Shown: positions 52,793 to 63,172, numbered from the stretch's first letter. The stretch: 64,000 nucleotides of DNA from Piscinibacter sp. (GCA_019635485.1 JAHBZL010000005.1:78202-142201); one strand, 5' to 3'. Notes: generated by a model not told the origin, from the sequence alone. A program made the numbers and translations.

Positions 52793-53266
52793 ATGGGCAA
52801 CAAGCTCTACGTCGGTAACCTCGCGTACGCGGTCCGCGACGAGGAACTGCATCAGGCGTTCTCGCAGTTCGGCACGGTCACGTCCGCCAAGGTGATGATG
52901 GATCGCGAAACCGGTCGCTCGAAGGGCTTCGGCTTCGTCGAGATGGCGTCGGACGCGGAAGCACAGTCGGCCATCAACGGCATGAACGGCCAACCCCTGT
53001 CGGGTCGCGCGCTGGTCGTCAACGAGGCCCGTCCGCGCGAGGATCGGCCGGGCGGCGGCTTCCGCGGCAGCTTCGGCGGCGGCGGTGGCCGCTCCGGCGG
53101 CGGCGGTTATGGCGGCGGCGGTGGCGGCGGCTACGGCGGCGGTGGTGGTGGCGGCTACGGCGGTGGCGGTGGCGGCGGTCGCTCCGGTGGCGGTGGCTAC
53201 GGCGGTGGCGGCGGCCGTTCCGGCGGCGGTGGCTATGGCGGTGGCGGTGGCCGCGGCGGCTACTGA
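52793..53266 (+). CDS. RRM-type RNA-binding protein with glycine-rich tail
   Basis: A 157-residue protein. One RNA recognition motif spans residues 3-80 with RNP2 LYVGNL (5-10) and RNP1 KGFGFVEM (44-51). The tail (about 87-157) is nearly all Gly, interrupted by Tyr, Arg and Ser. This matches glycine-rich RNA-binding proteins that in bacteria are often cold-inducible. The 245-base leader upstream has no gene and includes an AT-richer stretch (CACTTATATTCG) that may hold the promoter. A terminator follows. Confidence 0.93.
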   Translation: MGNKLYVGNLAYAVRDEELHQAFSQFGTVTSAKVMMDRETGRSKGFGFVEMASDAEAQSAINGMNGQPLSGRALVVNEARPREDRPGGGFRGSFGGGGGRSGGGGYGGGGGGGYGGGGGGGYGGGGGGGRSGGGGYGGGGGRSGGGGYGGGGGRGGY

Positions 53267-53290
53267 GCAACGCTGACCCGACCCCTTTCG

Positions 53291-53323
53291 AAGGGCGGTG
53301 TGCGCAGGCACGCCGCCCTTTTT
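53291..53323 (+). terminator. Intrinsic terminator of the RRM gene
   Basis: AAGGGCGGTGTGC pairs with GCACGCCGCCCTT (one G-T pair) and is followed by TTT, 25 bases after the stop codon. Confidence 0.85.
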
Positions 53324-53354
53324 GCTGCCCGGGAGGGCGCCGGCGTCGGGACGG

Positions 53355-54146
53355 TCAGCCGGCCGCGCCGCCGCCTTGCCGGTGCTTGCGCGGCCGCCCG
53401 GCGAGCGCGCGGTCGAACAGGGCGTTCGGCAGCAGCCGCAGCAGCTTCGCGACCAGACCCATCTGCCAGGGGATCACGCGGTAGCTGGCCCCGACACGGA
53501 TGGCGTCGAAGGCACGCTGCGCGAACGCCTCCGGGCGCAACAGGAACGGCATCGAATAGCGGTTCTGCTGCGTCAGCGGCGTGTCGACATAACCCGGCAC
53601 CAGCGTCACCACCTTCACCCCGTCGGCGCGCAGCTCGCCGCGCAGGCTCTCGCAGTAGCTGATCGCCGCGGCCTTGCTCGAGCAGTAGGCGCCGTGGCCG
53701 GGCAGGCCGCGGATGCCGGCCACACTGGCGATGCCCACCAGCGTGCCGGCGCGCCGCGCGCGCATCGGGCCGACGAACGGGTGGAAGGTCGCCGCCATGC
53801 CCAGCACGTTGGTCTCGAGGGTGGCACGCATCACCTCGAGGTCCTCGTAGATCGCCGTGTCGATGCCGACGCTGATGCCGGCGTTCGCGATCACGACGTC
53901 GGGCAGGCCCTGGGCCCCGAGGCAGGCCCGGCCGGCCGCGGTGATCGACGCCGGGTCGCGCACGTCCGCCGCATACACCGCGCAGACCTCCGCGCCCCAG
54001 CCCTGCGCCTGCGCCCAGGCCTGCAGCTCGGCGGCCCGGCGCGCCACCAGCGCGACGCGCCAGCCGTCCGCCCGGTAGCGCTGCGCGAGCGCCTGGCCGA
54101 TCCCGCTCGAGGCACCGGTGATGAGGACGAGCGGCGCGCCGGCCAT
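53355..54146 (-). CDS. Short-chain dehydrogenase/reductase
   Basis: A 263-residue SDR. The cofactor motif is TGASSGIG (residues 10-17), the NAG motif is IANAGIS, and the catalytic Ser/Tyr/Lys are in SVAGIRGLPGHGAYCSSKAA (Y-x3-K). The C-terminal hydrophobic segment (MGLVAKLLRLLPNALFDRAL) suggests membrane association. Substrate unknown. It begins 5 bases after the lptC stop, in the place where lptA is usually found. Confidence 0.9.
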   Translation of the reverse strand: MAGAPLVLITGASSGIGQALAQRYRADGWRVALVARRAAELQAWAQAQGWGAEVCAVYAADVRDPASITAAGRACLGAQGLPDVVIANAGISVGIDTAIYEDLEVMRATLETNVLGMAATFHPFVGPMRARRAGTLVGIASVAGIRGLPGHGAYCSSKAAAISYCESLRGELRADGVKVVTLVPGYVDTPLTQQNRYSMPFLLRPEAFAQRAFDAIRVGASYRVIPWQMGLVAKLLRLLPNALFDRALAGRPRKHRQGGGAAG

Positions 54147-54151
54147 CGTCG

Positions 54152-54841
54152 TCAGGACCCGGGCGGCCGCGCGCGTGCAGCGAAGGTGGCGCGCACGCGG
54201 CCCTTCAGTTCGATCACGCGGGCCAGGTTGTCGTACTCCATGCCGACGGCACGCAGTTCGCTCGCGCCGCGCCTGACCACCACCGGCAGGTGTGAACGCA
54301 CGCGCTCGGTGTTCAGGAAGGCATGCAGGAACTCGCTGCGGAACTCGATCGCCTCGCGCCCCGCCGACGCTTCGCGCACCACCTGCGCTGAGCCGAACAG
54401 CTGCAGTTCGCTGCCGTCGCCGTTGGACAGCGCCCGTTGCGCCGAGGCCAGCGTGACGGCACCGTCCGGCGCGAGCGCGCGGATGCGCGGGTTCGCGATC
54501 TCCAGCGTGTCGGTGTCCGGGTAGTGGCGCAACTCGTCGCCTTCGACCTGCACGCGCAGGCGGCCGTCCGGCGCGAAGTGCTGCACCATGAACTGCTGCA
54601 TCGTGTAGTCGGGCTCGTGGCGCGGCGGCGCCGCCGGCCGCTCGGCCTCCGGCAGCGGCGTGCTTTTGACCAGCCACCAGGTGCCCAGAGCGAGCAGCGC
54701 CATCAGCAGCACCGGCAGATAGGCCGTGGCGGCTTCCAGCAGGCGCAAGTGCCAGGGCAGCCGCGCGCGGCGCCGGTCCGGCGCGGGTGCCGGCGCCAGC
54801 ACGGCCAGGTCGCCGAGCGTGTCGCCCAGGCTGTTGCTCAC
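54152..54841 (-). CDS. lptC: LPS export system protein LptC
   Basis: A 229-residue protein with a short cytoplasmic tail, one span at about 40-60 (YLPVLLMALLALGTWWLVKS) and a periplasmic domain with the LptC beta-jellyroll pattern (LRVQVEGDELRHYPDTDTLE, LFGSAQVVREA). It links LptBFG to LptA in lipopolysaccharide transport. The start is a GTG whose GTGA overlaps the kdsC stop. It is longer than E. coli LptC (191) at the N terminus, as is common in beta-proteobacteria. Confidence 0.9.
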   Translation of the reverse strand: MSNSLGDTLGDLAVLAPAPAPDRRRARLPWHLRLLEAATAYLPVLLMALLALGTWWLVKSTPLPEAERPAAPPRHEPDYTMQQFMVQHFAPDGRLRVQVEGDELRHYPDTDTLEIANPRIRALAPDGAVTLASAQRALSNGDGSELQLFGSAQVVREASAGREAIEFRSEFLHAFLNTERVRSHLPVVVRRGASELRAVGMEYDNLARVIELKGRVRATFAARARPPGS

Positions 54842-55428
54842 GGCGACCCGCCGTCCAGCGTGACGAGGTGGTCGTGCAGCAGCGCGGCGTAGCGCCCGGC
54901 CGCGACCAGCAGCAGGTCGCAGCACTCGCGCGCGGCGCCGTGGCCGCCGGCCGCCTGCGTGACGTGGTGCGCCACCGCGCGCACCTCGGCATGCGCGTTG
55001 GCCGGGGCGCAGGCGAACCGGGCGCGCGTCAGCAGCGGCAGATCCGGCCAGTCGTCGCCCATCGCGGCGACGCTGTCCCAGCCGACCCCCAGCCGCGCCA
55101 GCAGCGGCTGCGACGCCGCCAGCTTGTCGCCGGCACCGAACACCGCGTGCCGGATGCCCAGGTCGGCCACTCGCCGCCGCACGGCCGGCGAGTCGAGGCC
55201 GGTGATCACCACCGGCTCGATGCCGCCGCGCGGCAGCAGCTTCAGGCCGTGGCCGTCGAGCGTCGCGAAGGCCTTGACCGTCTCGCCCTGCTCGCCGATG
55301 TAGATGCGGCCGTCGGTCAGCACGCCGTCGACATCGAAGATCGCGACCCGCACGCCCTGCGCCGCCAGCAGCAGTTCGGGCGCGAACTGCAGCACCGGCG
55401 TCACGGCGGCAGGGGCGGGGGTGGGCAT
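54838..55428 (-). CDS. kdsC: 3-Deoxy-D-manno-octulosonate 8-phosphate phosphatase
   Basis: A 196-residue HAD-superfamily phosphatase. The nucleophile motif is FDVDGVLTDG with Asp32 and Asp34; AMGDDWPDLPLL supplies the last acidic pair. These are the KdsC signatures. It removes phosphate from KDO-8-P in lipid A-core synthesis. The next gene is lptC with a 4-base overlap. The isomerase gene kdsD, often adjacent, is absent here. Confidence 0.92.
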   Translation of the reverse strand: MPTPAPAAVTPVLQFAPELLLAAQGVRVAIFDVDGVLTDGRIYIGEQGETVKAFATLDGHGLKLLPRGGIEPVVITGLDSPAVRRRVADLGIRHAVFGAGDKLAASQPLLARLGVGWDSVAAMGDDWPDLPLLTRARFACAPANAHAEVRAVAHHVTQAAGGHGAARECCDLLLVAAGRYAALLHDHLVTLDGGSP

Positions 55429-55536
55429 GGCGGCCGCAGTCTAGCCCAGCGGCCGCTGCCCCGGCGGGGCGCGGTCCAGTAGCATCGGCGCATCGCCGCG
55501 ACGCCCGCGGCATGGGCCTTGCGACGGGCCGCACCG

Positions 55537-57537
55537 ATGGCCTCCACGCTCGAACTCGTCCTGCTCTATCTCGTCGCCGCGGTGGCCGGGGTGGTCGCGT
55601 GCCGGCTCGTGCGCCTGCCCCCGATGCTCGGCTACCTGGTGGTGGGCGTCGTCATCGGGCCGAACGCCACGGCGCTGGCGAAGGACTCGGCCGGCGTGCA
55701 GTACCTCGCCGAGTTCGGCGTCGTGTTCCTGATGTTCGTGATCGGGCTGGAGTTCAACCTGCCCAAGCTGAAGAGCATGCGCAAGCTGGTCTTCGGACTC
55801 GGCCTCGCGCAGGTGCTGCTGACGATCCTCGGCACGGTCGCCGGGCATGTGCTGCTCGGCTGGCTGTTCTCGTTCGGCTCCCGGCCCTGGGAGCTCTCCT
55901 GGCAGGGTGCGATCGTGCTCGGCAGCGCAATGGCGATGTCGAGCACGGCGATCGTCGTCAAGCTGATGGCCGACCGGCTCGAACTCGAGAGCGAACACGG
56001 CCGCCGCGTGATGGGCACGCTGCTGTTCCAGGACCTGGCCGTGGTGCCGCTGCTGGTCCTCATCCCGGCGTTGAACTCAAGCGGCACCGACCTCGCCGCC
56101 TCGCTGATCTGGGCCGGCCTGAAGGCGGCCGCGCTGCTGGCGGTGCTGCTGGTCGGCGGCCAGAAGGTGATGCGCTGGTGGCTCACGCTGGTCGCGCGGC
56201 GCAAGAGCGAGGAGCTGTTCGTCCTCAACCTGCTTCTGATCACGCTCGGCCTGGCCTGGCTGACCGAACACGCCGGCCTGTCGCTCGCGCTGGGCGCGTT
56301 CGTCGCCGGCATGCTGGTCGCCGAGACCGAATACAAGCACCAGGTCGAGACCGACATCCGGCCCTTCCACGACGTGCTGCTGGGCCTGTTCTTCATCACC
56401 ATCGGCATGAAGCTGGACTGGCGCCCGGTGATCGACCAGTGGGGGCTGGTGCTGCTGCTGACGCTCGGGCCGGTGGTCGCCAAGTTCATGCTCGTGGCGG
56501 CGTTGGCGCGCGGCTTCGGCGCGGCGCCGGGCGTCGCGCTGCGCACCGGCCTGTACCTCGCGCAGGCTGGCGAGTTCGGCTTCGTGCTGCTGACGCTCGG
56601 CGCGGGCCACGCGCTGATCGACCCGCAGTGGCTCAGCCCGGTGCTCGCCAGCATGGTGCTGTCGATGCTCGCGACGCCGGTGCTCGTGATGTACAGCAAC
56701 CGCATCGTGATGCGCCTGTCGGCGAGCGACTGGCTGATGCAGTCGGTCGCGATGACGACGATCGCCAAGCGCTCGATCAACACCGCCGCGCACGTGATCA
56801 TCTGCGGCTACGGCCGCAGCGGCCAGAACCTGGCCCGCATCCTGGAACACGAGCGCATCCCCTACATGGCGCTGGACCTCGACCCCGACCGCGTGCGCCA
56901 GGCGGCGGCGGCCGGCCAGAGCGTCGTCTTCGGCGATGCCGCGCGGCTGCAGAGCCTGATGGCCGCGGGCCTGGCACGTGCCAGCGCGGTCGTGGTCAGC
57001 TACCAGGACACACCCTCGGCGCTGAAGATCCTGCGCCTGGTGCAGGCACACGCGCCGACCGTGCCGGTGATCGTGCGCACGATCGACGACAGCGAGATGG
57101 AGCGCCTGCGCGAGGCCGGCGCCACGGAGGTCGTGCCCGAGGCGATCGAGGGTTCGCTGATGCTGGCCAGCCATGCGCTGGCGCTGGTGGGCGTACCGAT
57201 GCGGCGCGTGATCCGCGTCGTGCAGGACCAGCGCGACGCGCGCTACAACCTGCTGCGCGGCTACTTCCACGGCGCCGACGACGACACGGTCGATGAACTG
57301 CAGACCGCGCGCCTGCACAGCATCACGCTGCCCACCGCCGGCGCCTGCGTCGGCCAGACGCTCGCGGCCCAGGCGCTGCACGCGGTCGGCGTGTCGGTGG
57401 TGTCGGTGCGGCGCGCCTCCGGCGCCGTCAGCAAGCCCGACGACACCATCGTGCTCGGCGCCGGCGACACGCTGGTGCTGTCCGGCCTGCCGGAGCCGCT
57501 GGCGCTGGCCGAGGCCAAGCTGCTTGGAAGGAGCTGA
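55537..57537 (+). CDS. Kef-type monovalent cation:proton antiporter (CPA2) with RCK domains
   Basis: A 666-residue protein. About 12 spans cover residues 1-385, including [20 protein letters not shown] and [20 protein letters not shown], typical of KefB/KefC. A TrkA-N/RCK domain ([16 protein letters not shown]) follows at about 415-535, and a TrkA-C domain at about 580-660. It exchanges K+ for H+ and may respond to NAD(H) or glutathione adducts, though the glutathione-site residues were not checked. An in-frame TTG 18 bases upstream is an alternative start. apt follows after one base. Confidence 0.9.
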   Translation: MASTLELVLLYLVAAVAGVVACRLVRLPPMLGYLVVGVVIGPNATALAKDSAGVQYLAEFGVVFLMFVIGLEFNLPKLKSMRKLVFGLGLAQVLLTILGTVAGHVLLGWLFSFGSRPWELSWQGAIVLGSAMAMSSTAIVVKLMADRLELESEHGRRVMGTLLFQDLAVVPLLVLIPALNSSGTDLAASLIWAGLKAAALLAVLLVGGQKVMRWWLTLVARRKSEELFVLNLLLITLGLAWLTEHAGLSLALGAFVAGMLVAETEYKHQVETDIRPFHDVLLGLFFITIGMKLDWRPVIDQWGLVLLLTLGPVVAKFMLVAALARGFGAAPGVALRTGLYLAQAGEFGFVLLTLGAGHALIDPQWLSPVLASMVLSMLATPVLVMYSNRIVMRLSASDWLMQSVAMTTIAKRSINTAAHVIICGYGRSGQNLARILEHERIPYMALDLDPDRVRQAAAAGQSVVFGDAARLQSLMAAGLARASAVVVSYQDTPSALKILRLVQAHAPTVPVIVRTIDDSEMERLREAGATEVVPEAIEGSLMLASHALALVGVPMRRVIRVVQDQRDARYNLLRGYFHGADDDTVDELQTARLHSITLPTAGACVGQTLAAQALHAVGVSVVSVRRASGAVSKPDDTIVLGAGDTLVLSGLPEPLALAEAKLLGRS

Positions 57538-57538
57538 G

Positions 57539-58093
57539 ATGTCGGATGTCCTGGAACGCCCGTCGGAGTACATCAAGCGGCACATCCGCACCGTGCCGGA
57601 CTGGCCCGCCCCGGGCGTGATGTTCCGCGACATCACGCCGCTGCTGTCCAGCCCGCGTGTGTTCCGCGTGCTGATCGACCAGTTCGTGCACCGCTACTTC
57701 GATGTCCGGCCGGCCGCGATCGCCGGCCTCGACGCACGTGGCTTCATCATCGGGTCGGTGCTGGCCTACGAGCTGAACGTCGGCTTCGTGCCGATCCGCA
57801 AGAAGGGCAAGCTGCCGTTCACGACGGTCGAGGAGACCTACGAGCTCGAGTACGGCTCCGCTACCGTCGAGATGCACACCGACGCGGTGAAGCCGGGCGA
57901 CCGCGTCGTGCTGATCGACGACCTGATCGCCACCGGCGGGACGATGATGGCCGGCCGGCGCCTGCTCGAGCGGCTCGGCGCGCAGGTGATCGAAGGGGCG
58001 GCGATCGTCGACCTGCCCGAGCTTCAGGGCTCGCAGAAGCTGCGGGCCTCGGGCCTGGCGCTGTTCACGCTGGTCGATTTCGAGGGCCACTGA
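57539..58093 (+). CDS. apt: Adenine phosphoribosyltransferase
   Basis: A 184-residue PRTase. The PRPP-binding motif is [13 protein letters not shown] and the early [16 protein letters not shown] is diagnostic of Apt. It salvages adenine to AMP with PRPP. AAGGAG precedes the ATG, which lies one base beyond the antiporter stop, so the two are co-transcribed. Confidence 0.95.
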   Translation: MSDVLERPSEYIKRHIRTVPDWPAPGVMFRDITPLLSSPRVFRVLIDQFVHRYFDVRPAAIAGLDARGFIIGSVLAYELNVGFVPIRKKGKLPFTTVEETYELEYGSATVEMHTDAVKPGDRVVLIDDLIATGGTMMAGRRLLERLGAQVIEGAAIVDLPELQGSQKLRASGLALFTLVDFEGH

Positions 58094-58121
58094 CGCAAGC
58101 CGGCCCCCGGGCGGGTCGACC

Positions 58122-58589
58122 TCAGGTGAAGGGTGTCTGCTTGGCCAGGTTGGCGCGCATGCGCACGGCCATCACGTTGCCGGCCGCGCGCAGCAGCTCG
58201 AGGGCCAGCGCTGGCGCGCGCTGGATCAGCTCCTCGAAGCGCGGGCCACGCAGCGCCCACACCTCGCAGACCGTCATCGCCTCGACGTTGGCCATGCGCG
58301 GCCCGTCGTTGAACATGCCAGGTTCACCAACCACCGAGCCCGCACGCAGGATCGCGATGCGGTTCGCTCCCGGCGGGCCGCCGCTGGTGAACACCTGCAG
58401 AGACCCCTGCGCGAGCATGTACATCGTGCGGTCGGCATCGCCCTGCTTGACCAACAGGTCTCCTGCGCGGATCTCGTGGCGGGTCAGGTAGGGCGCGATG
58501 ACGCGCCACTGGTCAACGTTCAGCCTGGGGCGAAAGGCATCCTCCGCATTGAGCGTCTGCATGGCCTGGACCAGCGGGGCGATGTCCAT
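58122..58589 (-). CDS. Cyclic nucleotide-binding domain protein
   Basis: A 155-residue protein formed almost only of one cyclic-nucleotide-binding fold (about 30-145): LLVKQGDADRTMYMLAQGSL and VVGEPGMFNDGPRMANVEAM. The phosphate cassette lacks the conserved Arg-Ser/Thr of cAMP binders (GPRMANV in its place), so ligand binding is uncertain. There is no DNA-binding or kinase domain. AAGGAA precedes the ATG. It is convergent with apt. The 146-base gap to mnmE holds nothing I can support. Confidence 0.82.
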   Translation of the reverse strand: MDIAPLVQAMQTLNAEDAFRPRLNVDQWRVIAPYLTRHEIRAGDLLVKQGDADRTMYMLAQGSLQVFTSGGPPGANRIAILRAGSVVGEPGMFNDGPRMANVEAMTVCEVWALRGPRFEELIQRAPALALELLRAAGNVMAVRMRANLAKQTPFT

Positions 58590-58735
58590 CGTGTTCCTTG
58601 AGAGAGTGGTGGGCGCACGAGCCCGGATTGCCACTGATCATTATCGACGCTGACGCCGCGCCATCAACCTCGCCGCGTGTACGCCTGCGCCGGCTGTCGG
58701 CGCGCGAGGCCCGCCGGTCCGTCGCGGCGAGGACT

Positions 58736-60115
58736 TTACTTCCCGATACAGAAGCGGCCGAAGATCTCGCCGAGCAGGTCCTCGCTGGTGAAGCGGCCGG
58801 TGATCTCGCCGAGCGCGTCGTGCGCGAGGCGCAGCTCCTCGGCGAGCAGATCAAGTACGGCATCGCGCTGCGCCGCGAGTTCCTCGGCGCGCTGAAGGTG
58901 CTCGCGCGTGCGGCGCAGGGCCTGCACGTGGCGTGTCCGGGCGATGAACACGTCTTCCGGCGGCGCGTGCCAGCCGGCCAGCTCGAGCAGGCGCTCGCGC
59001 AGGCGGTCCAGGCCGGCGCCGGTGCGCGCCGACAGCACGAGGCCGGCTGCATCGGCCGGCGGCGGCGCGGCATCCGCCTTGTTGAACACGGTCAGCAGGC
59101 GGCCCGAAGCGGCGATGCCCTCCGGCAGGCGCTGCGCGATCGTGGCGTCCGCCGCCGCGTGCGCCGGGTCGGCCAGGCGGGTCAGGTCGCGAAGCAGCAG
59201 CACCGCGTCGGCCCGCGCGATCTCGGCCCAGGTGCGTTCGATGCCGATGCGCTCGACCTCGTCGTGCGCCTCCTCCGGCGCGCGGATGCCGGCGGTGTCG
59301 ACCACGTGCACCGGCACGCCGTGGATCTGGATCGTCTGTGCCACCTTGTCCCGGGTCGTGCCGGGAATCGGCGTGACGATCGCCAGCTCCGCCCCGGCCA
59401 GCGCGTTCAGCAGCGAACTCTTGCCGACGTTGGGCTGCCCGGCGATCACCACCGTGATCCCTTCGCGCAGCAGGGCACCGCTGCGGGCGCGCTCGAGCAC
59501 GGCGTCCAGCGCGGCCAGGCTGCGGGCGAGGCGGCCGCGCGCGTCGGCCTTCTCGAGGAAGTCGATCTCCTCCTCGGGGAAGTCCAGCGTGGCCTCGACC
59601 AGCATGCGCAGCTCGACCAGCTGGTCGCGCAGCCGGCCGACCTCGTGCGAGAACGCGCCGGACAGCGAGCGCCCGGCCGAGCGCGCCGCGGCCTCGGTGC
59701 TGGCTTCGATCAGGTCGGCCACCGCCTCGGCCTGCGCCAGGTCCAGCTTGCCGTTCAGGAAGGCGCGCTCGGTGAACTCGCCCGGCCCCGCCGGCCGCAG
59801 CGCCGGCATCGCCTCCAGGCACCGGGCCACCAGCAGCTGCAGCAGCACCGGCCCGCCGTGCGCCTGCAGCTCGAGCACGTCCTCGCCGGTGTAGGAATGC
59901 GGTGCCGGGAAGTGGATCGCCAGACCCTGGTCGATGGGCTGGCCGGCGGCGTCGCGGAACGGCAGGTAGGTGGCCTGGCGCGGCACCAGCGTGCGACCGC
60001 ACAGCGACCGCACGAGGCCATCGAGATTGCGCCCGGAAGCCCGCACGATGCCGATCGCCCCGCGGCCGGGGGCCGTCGCGACGGCGACGATGGGATCGTG
60101 GTAGCGCGGCAGCAT
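58736..60115 (-). CDS. mnmE: tRNA modification GTPase MnmE
   Basis: A 459-residue protein. The N-terminal folate-binding domain begins [20 protein letters not shown]. The G domain has [12 protein letters not shown] (G1), GTTRD (G2), DTAG (G3) and NKAD (G4). The C terminus is FCIGK with the catalytic Cys. With MnmG it makes the cmnm5/nm5 modification of U34 in tRNAs. The start is uncertain: an ATG 36 bases upstream is also possible. It keeps its usual place beyond yidC. Confidence 0.95.
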   Translation of the reverse strand: MLPRYHDPIVAVATAPGRGAIGIVRASGRNLDGLVRSLCGRTLVPRQATYLPFRDAAGQPIDQGLAIHFPAPHSYTGEDVLELQAHGGPVLLQLLVARCLEAMPALRPAGPGEFTERAFLNGKLDLAQAEAVADLIEASTEAAARSAGRSLSGAFSHEVGRLRDQLVELRMLVEATLDFPEEEIDFLEKADARGRLARSLAALDAVLERARSGALLREGITVVIAGQPNVGKSSLLNALAGAELAIVTPIPGTTRDKVAQTIQIHGVPVHVVDTAGIRAPEEAHDEVERIGIERTWAEIARADAVLLLRDLTRLADPAHAAADATIAQRLPEGIAASGRLLTVFNKADAAPPPADAAGLVLSARTGAGLDRLRERLLELAGWHAPPEDVFIARTRHVQALRRTREHLQRAEELAAQRDAVLDLLAEELRLAHDALGEITGRFTSEDLLGEIFGRFCIGK

Positions 60116-60411
60116 CGGCGCGCATTGTGGCCCGGCGGGACGCGCCGTCATGGACGCGCCCCGCCGGTGTTGGCGCGGGGGGTAATGGCGTCCGGCCTGC
60201 GAAGGCCGGTCCGTTGCATTGCCCGAGCCGGCCGGTGCACGACCATCAAGCCGTCGCGCGGTACCGGGTCTGCCCCGCATGGAACCGTTGGGAGGTCGAC
60301 GCCGCGGCGTCTTCCCGTGGGGCGCATGTTCACCCCGCGCGGGACCCGAAGACAGCCCCCAGGCGAGGGGACTGACCCCCTAGCCGACTTCGTTCACGAA
60401 ATCGGCATCTG
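60116..60411. other. Gene-free gap between yidC and mnmE with one GNRA-loop hairpin
   Basis: No credible gene is seen in these 296 bases. CCGGCCT (60192-60198) pairs with AGGCCGG (60203-60209) over a GCGA loop, a very stable hairpin, but no T run follows on either strand. It may hold the mnmE promoter. Confidence 0.5.
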
Positions 60412-62121
60412 CTACTTGCCGATCACGCCGAGCCGCTTGTTGATCACGTACTGCTGCGCGATCGACAGGATGTTGTTCGTCAGCCAGTACAGCACGAGGC
60501 CGGCCGGGAAGAAGAAGAACATCACCGAGAAGACCAGCGGCATGATCCACATCATCTTGGCCTGCACCGGGTCCGGCGGCGTCGGGTTCAGCCAGGTCTG
60601 CAGCAGGCTGGTGCCGGTCATCAGCAGCGGCAGGATGAAGTACGGGTCGATCGCCGACAGGTCCTTGATCCAGCCGATCCACGGCGCGTTGCGCATCTCG
60701 ACGCTGGACAGCAGCACCCAGTACAGCGCGATGAAGAACGGCATCTGCACCAGGATCGGCAGGCAGCCGCCCAGCGGGTTGACCTTCTCCTCGCGGTAGA
60801 TGCGCATCATCTCCTGCTGCATCTGCTGCGGCTTGTCCTTCAGCCGCTCGCGCATCTCCATCACCTTCGGGTTGATGGCCTTCATCTTGGCCATCGAGCG
60901 GTAGGCGCTGGCGTTGAGCCAGTAGAACGCGACCTTGAGCAGCACGACCAGCGCGACGATCGCCCAGCCCCAGTTGCCGATCAGCGTGTGCAGCTGGGTC
61001 AGCAGCCAGAAGAGCGGCTTGGCCAGCACGGTGAACCAGCCGTAGTCCTTGACCAGCTCCAGCCCCGGCGCGAGCGCCGCGAGCTTGTTCTCTTCCTGCG
61101 GGCCGGCGAACAGCTGGGAGTCGAAGGCCTTGCTCGCACCGGGCGCCACCTCGCCGACCGGCAGGAACATGCCGACCGAGTAGGTGTTGGCCGCGACCTT
61201 GCCGGTGAAGAACTCGCGCGGCAGCTTGGCCCCGCTGCCCGCGTCGACCAGCCAGGCCGACGCAAAGTAGTGCTGGACCATCGCGACCCAGCCGTTGTCG
61301 CCGCTGACCGCGTGGCTGGGCTTGTCGCCGCTCTGGTGCTTCTCGATCGACTTGAAGTCCACCTTCTGGAACTTGCTCGCGTCGGTGTAGACGGCCGGGC
61401 CGGTGAAGGTGAAATAGAAGCTCGACTCGCCCGCAGGCGGGTTTCCGTCACGCACCAGCTGCAGGTACAGCCGCGGGCTGACCGGTGCGCCGGAGCGGTT
61501 GATCACTTCGTGCCGCACGCCGATGACGTAGTCGCCGCGGCGGAAGGTGTAGGTCTTCACCAGCTGCACGCCGCCGACCTCCGGCGACTCGAACTTCACT
61601 TCCAGCGCGTTGCTGCCGTCCTGCAGGGTGGTCGGCCCCGGCAGCAGCGTCATCGCCGTGTGGTGGTTCGGCAGACCGGTTCCGCCGGCCGGCGGGATCA
61701 GCCCGGTCTGGGCCAGGTACAGGCGCTGGGCGGACTGGTCGAACAGCACCACGTTCTTCGAGCGGTCGTTCTGGTCCACCTGCTTCAGCAGTTCCAGCCG
61801 CACCAGCGTGCCGCCGGCCGGGTCGAGCGTGGCCTTGACCAGGTCGGTGGTGATGACCACCGGCTGGGCCAGCGGCGCCGACGCGGCGGGCGCGGCCGGC
61901 ACCGCCCCCGGCGCGGCCGCCGTCGCCTCGGCGGGCGCCGCGGTGGTCGGGGTCGGCAGCCCGTTGGCGGCCGACGCAGGCGTACCGGCCGCGACCGGCT
62001 TGGCCGCGGGAGCGGGGCCGAACATCGACGGGTGCCCGTTGTGCCGGTTCCACGCGTCCCAGATCAGGACGAGCGACATCGAGAACACCACCCACAGCAG
62101 GGTGCGGCGCATATCGGTCAT
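60412..62121 (-). CDS. yidC: Membrane protein insertase YidC
   Basis: A 569-residue insertase of the long gram-negative type. TM1 is at about 6-22 ([17 protein letters not shown]), a large periplasmic domain follows to about 360, then five spans in the conserved core with [20 protein letters not shown] and [20 protein letters not shown]. An Ala/Pro-rich linker lies at about 35-85. It inserts inner-membrane proteins alone or with SecYEG. The ATG overlaps the yidD stop by 4 bases. Confidence 0.96.
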   Translation of the reverse strand: MTDMRRTLLWVVFSMSLVLIWDAWNRHNGHPSMFGPAPAAKPVAAGTPASAANGLPTPTTAAPAEATAAAPGAVPAAPAASAPLAQPVVITTDLVKATLDPAGGTLVRLELLKQVDQNDRSKNVVLFDQSAQRLYLAQTGLIPPAGGTGLPNHHTAMTLLPGPTTLQDGSNALEVKFESPEVGGVQLVKTYTFRRGDYVIGVRHEVINRSGAPVSPRLYLQLVRDGNPPAGESSFYFTFTGPAVYTDASKFQKVDFKSIEKHQSGDKPSHAVSGDNGWVAMVQHYFASAWLVDAGSGAKLPREFFTGKVAANTYSVGMFLPVGEVAPGASKAFDSQLFAGPQEENKLAALAPGLELVKDYGWFTVLAKPLFWLLTQLHTLIGNWGWAIVALVVLLKVAFYWLNASAYRSMAKMKAINPKVMEMRERLKDKPQQMQQEMMRIYREEKVNPLGGCLPILVQMPFFIALYWVLLSSVEMRNAPWIGWIKDLSAIDPYFILPLLMTGTSLLQTWLNPTPPDPVQAKMMWIMPLVFSVMFFFFPAGLVLYWLTNNILSIAQQYVINKRLGVIGK

Positions 62122-62447
62122 GGAGAACTCTGGTCGGAAAGCGGTGGGAGATCGGGCGCCGCGGAAGCGGGCGGGGCGGGCCGGCGGAACAGCCCCGGCG
62201 CCTGGGCCGGCACCGGGTCATGCCCGCCGGCGCACCAGGGGTGGCAGCGCAGCAGGCGCGCCGCGGTGAGGTAGCTGCCGGCTGCGGCGCCGTGGCGCTG
62301 CAGGGCGTCCAGCGCGTAGGCCGAGCAGGTCGGCTCGAAGCGGCACGAACTGCCCAGCCACGGGCTGAGCAGCAGGCGGTAGGCCCGCACCAGCAGGATC
62401 AGGCCGCGCCGAGGCAGGTCGATCGCCGAGCGGAGCAGCGCAGGCAT
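62118..62447 (-). CDS. yidD: Membrane protein insertion efficiency factor YidD
   Basis: A 109-residue protein with the YidD core: [34 protein letters not shown] and [17 protein letters not shown] nine bases upstream is an alternative start. The C-terminal Pro-rich tail of about 25 residues is longer than in E. coli. It lies between rnpA and yidC as expected. Confidence 0.93.
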   Translation of the reverse strand: MPALLRSAIDLPRRGLILLVRAYRLLLSPWLGSSCRFEPTCSAYALDALQRHGAAAGSYLTAARLLRCHPWCAGGHDPVPAQAPGLFRRPAPPASAAPDLPPLSDQSSP

Positions 62448-62463
62448 GGTCGGCACGCGGGAA

Positions 62464-62937
62464 TCAGCGCCGGGCGGCGGAAGCCGGGCGGCTCAGCAAC
62501 ACGGCCAGTTCCTGGCGCGCGGTGCGGCGCAACGCGTCGGACGCGGCGCTCGGAAATGCAGCGGGGTCGAACGGTGCGCGCAGGCGCACCACCCAGAGAC
62601 CGGCGGGCAGCTGGGCCTCGCCGGCGGCCATCGCGCCGCGGATCTGCCGCTTCAGCAGCGTGCGGGTGACGGACCGGCGGGCGTGCCGCTTGGGCACGAC
62701 CAGGCCCAGCCAATGGTCCGGCTGCGCCCCAGGCTGGGGCGAGTCATCCACAAGCGGAGATGCAACAGGGGCATGCCCTGTTGACAACTCGTCCGCGCCG
62801 GGCGCGGGGCTGCGCCGGCCGGCCGGCGGCGTCGGGCGGCCGGCCAGATGGTGCAACGCAAAATGCGCCGAGCGCGCCCACGGGGGGCTGCGCAGGACTC
62901 GTTCGAAATCGACGGGGCGCACGAGGCGGCCGAACAC
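62464..62937 (-). CDS. rnpA: Ribonuclease P protein component
   Basis: A 157-residue basic protein. The start is taken at a GTG giving [17 protein letters not shown], 31 bases after rpmH; the only upstream ATG lies inside rpmH. The RNR motif region reads [19 protein letters not shown], which is diagnostic. A hydrophilic insertion of about 40 residues precedes it and explains the extra length over the usual 115-125. It is the protein cofactor of RNase P for tRNA 5' maturation. Confidence 0.9.
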   Translation of the reverse strand: MFGRLVRPVDFERVLRSPPWARSAHFALHHLAGRPTPPAGRRSPAPGADELSTGHAPVASPLVDDSPQPGAQPDHWLGLVVPKRHARRSVTRTLLKRQIRGAMAAGEAQLPAGLWVVRLRAPFDPAAFPSAASDALRRTARQELAVLLSRPASAARR

Positions 62938-62968
62938 GACGGGAGGGATCGCGCCGCCCGCGGCAGGT

Positions 62969-63103
62969 TCAGACCGCGAGACGCTTGCGGCCCTTGGCGC
63001 GACGGGCGTTGATGACGGCACGGCCGCCGCGCGTCTTCATGCGCACGAGAAAGCCGTGGGTGCGGGCCCGGCGGACCTTGGATGCTTGGTAGGTGCGTTT
63101 CAT
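62969..63103 (-). CDS. rpmH: 50S ribosomal protein L34
   Basis: A 44-residue protein: [18 protein letters not shown] and ending RKRLAV, the standard L34 sequence. It is first in the rpmH-rnpA-yidD-yidC run and has its own strong promoter upstream. Confidence 0.98.
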   Translation of the reverse strand: MKRTYQASKVRRARTHGFLVRMKTRGGRAVINARRAKGRKRLAV

Positions 63104-63143
63104 TTTCGCGTGTCCAGTCGGGGCGGGCCCCGGGAAACCCGGC

Positions 63144-63172
63144 ATTACAGCAAAAATCCTGTTCCCGGTCAA
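63144..63172 (-). promoter_or_regulatory. Sigma-70 promoter of the rpmH operon
   Basis: On the minus strand TTGACC (63172-63167) and TGTAAT (63149-63144) are separated by 17 bases. Both boxes are close to consensus and lie 41 bases or more before the rpmH ATG. Confidence 0.75.
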
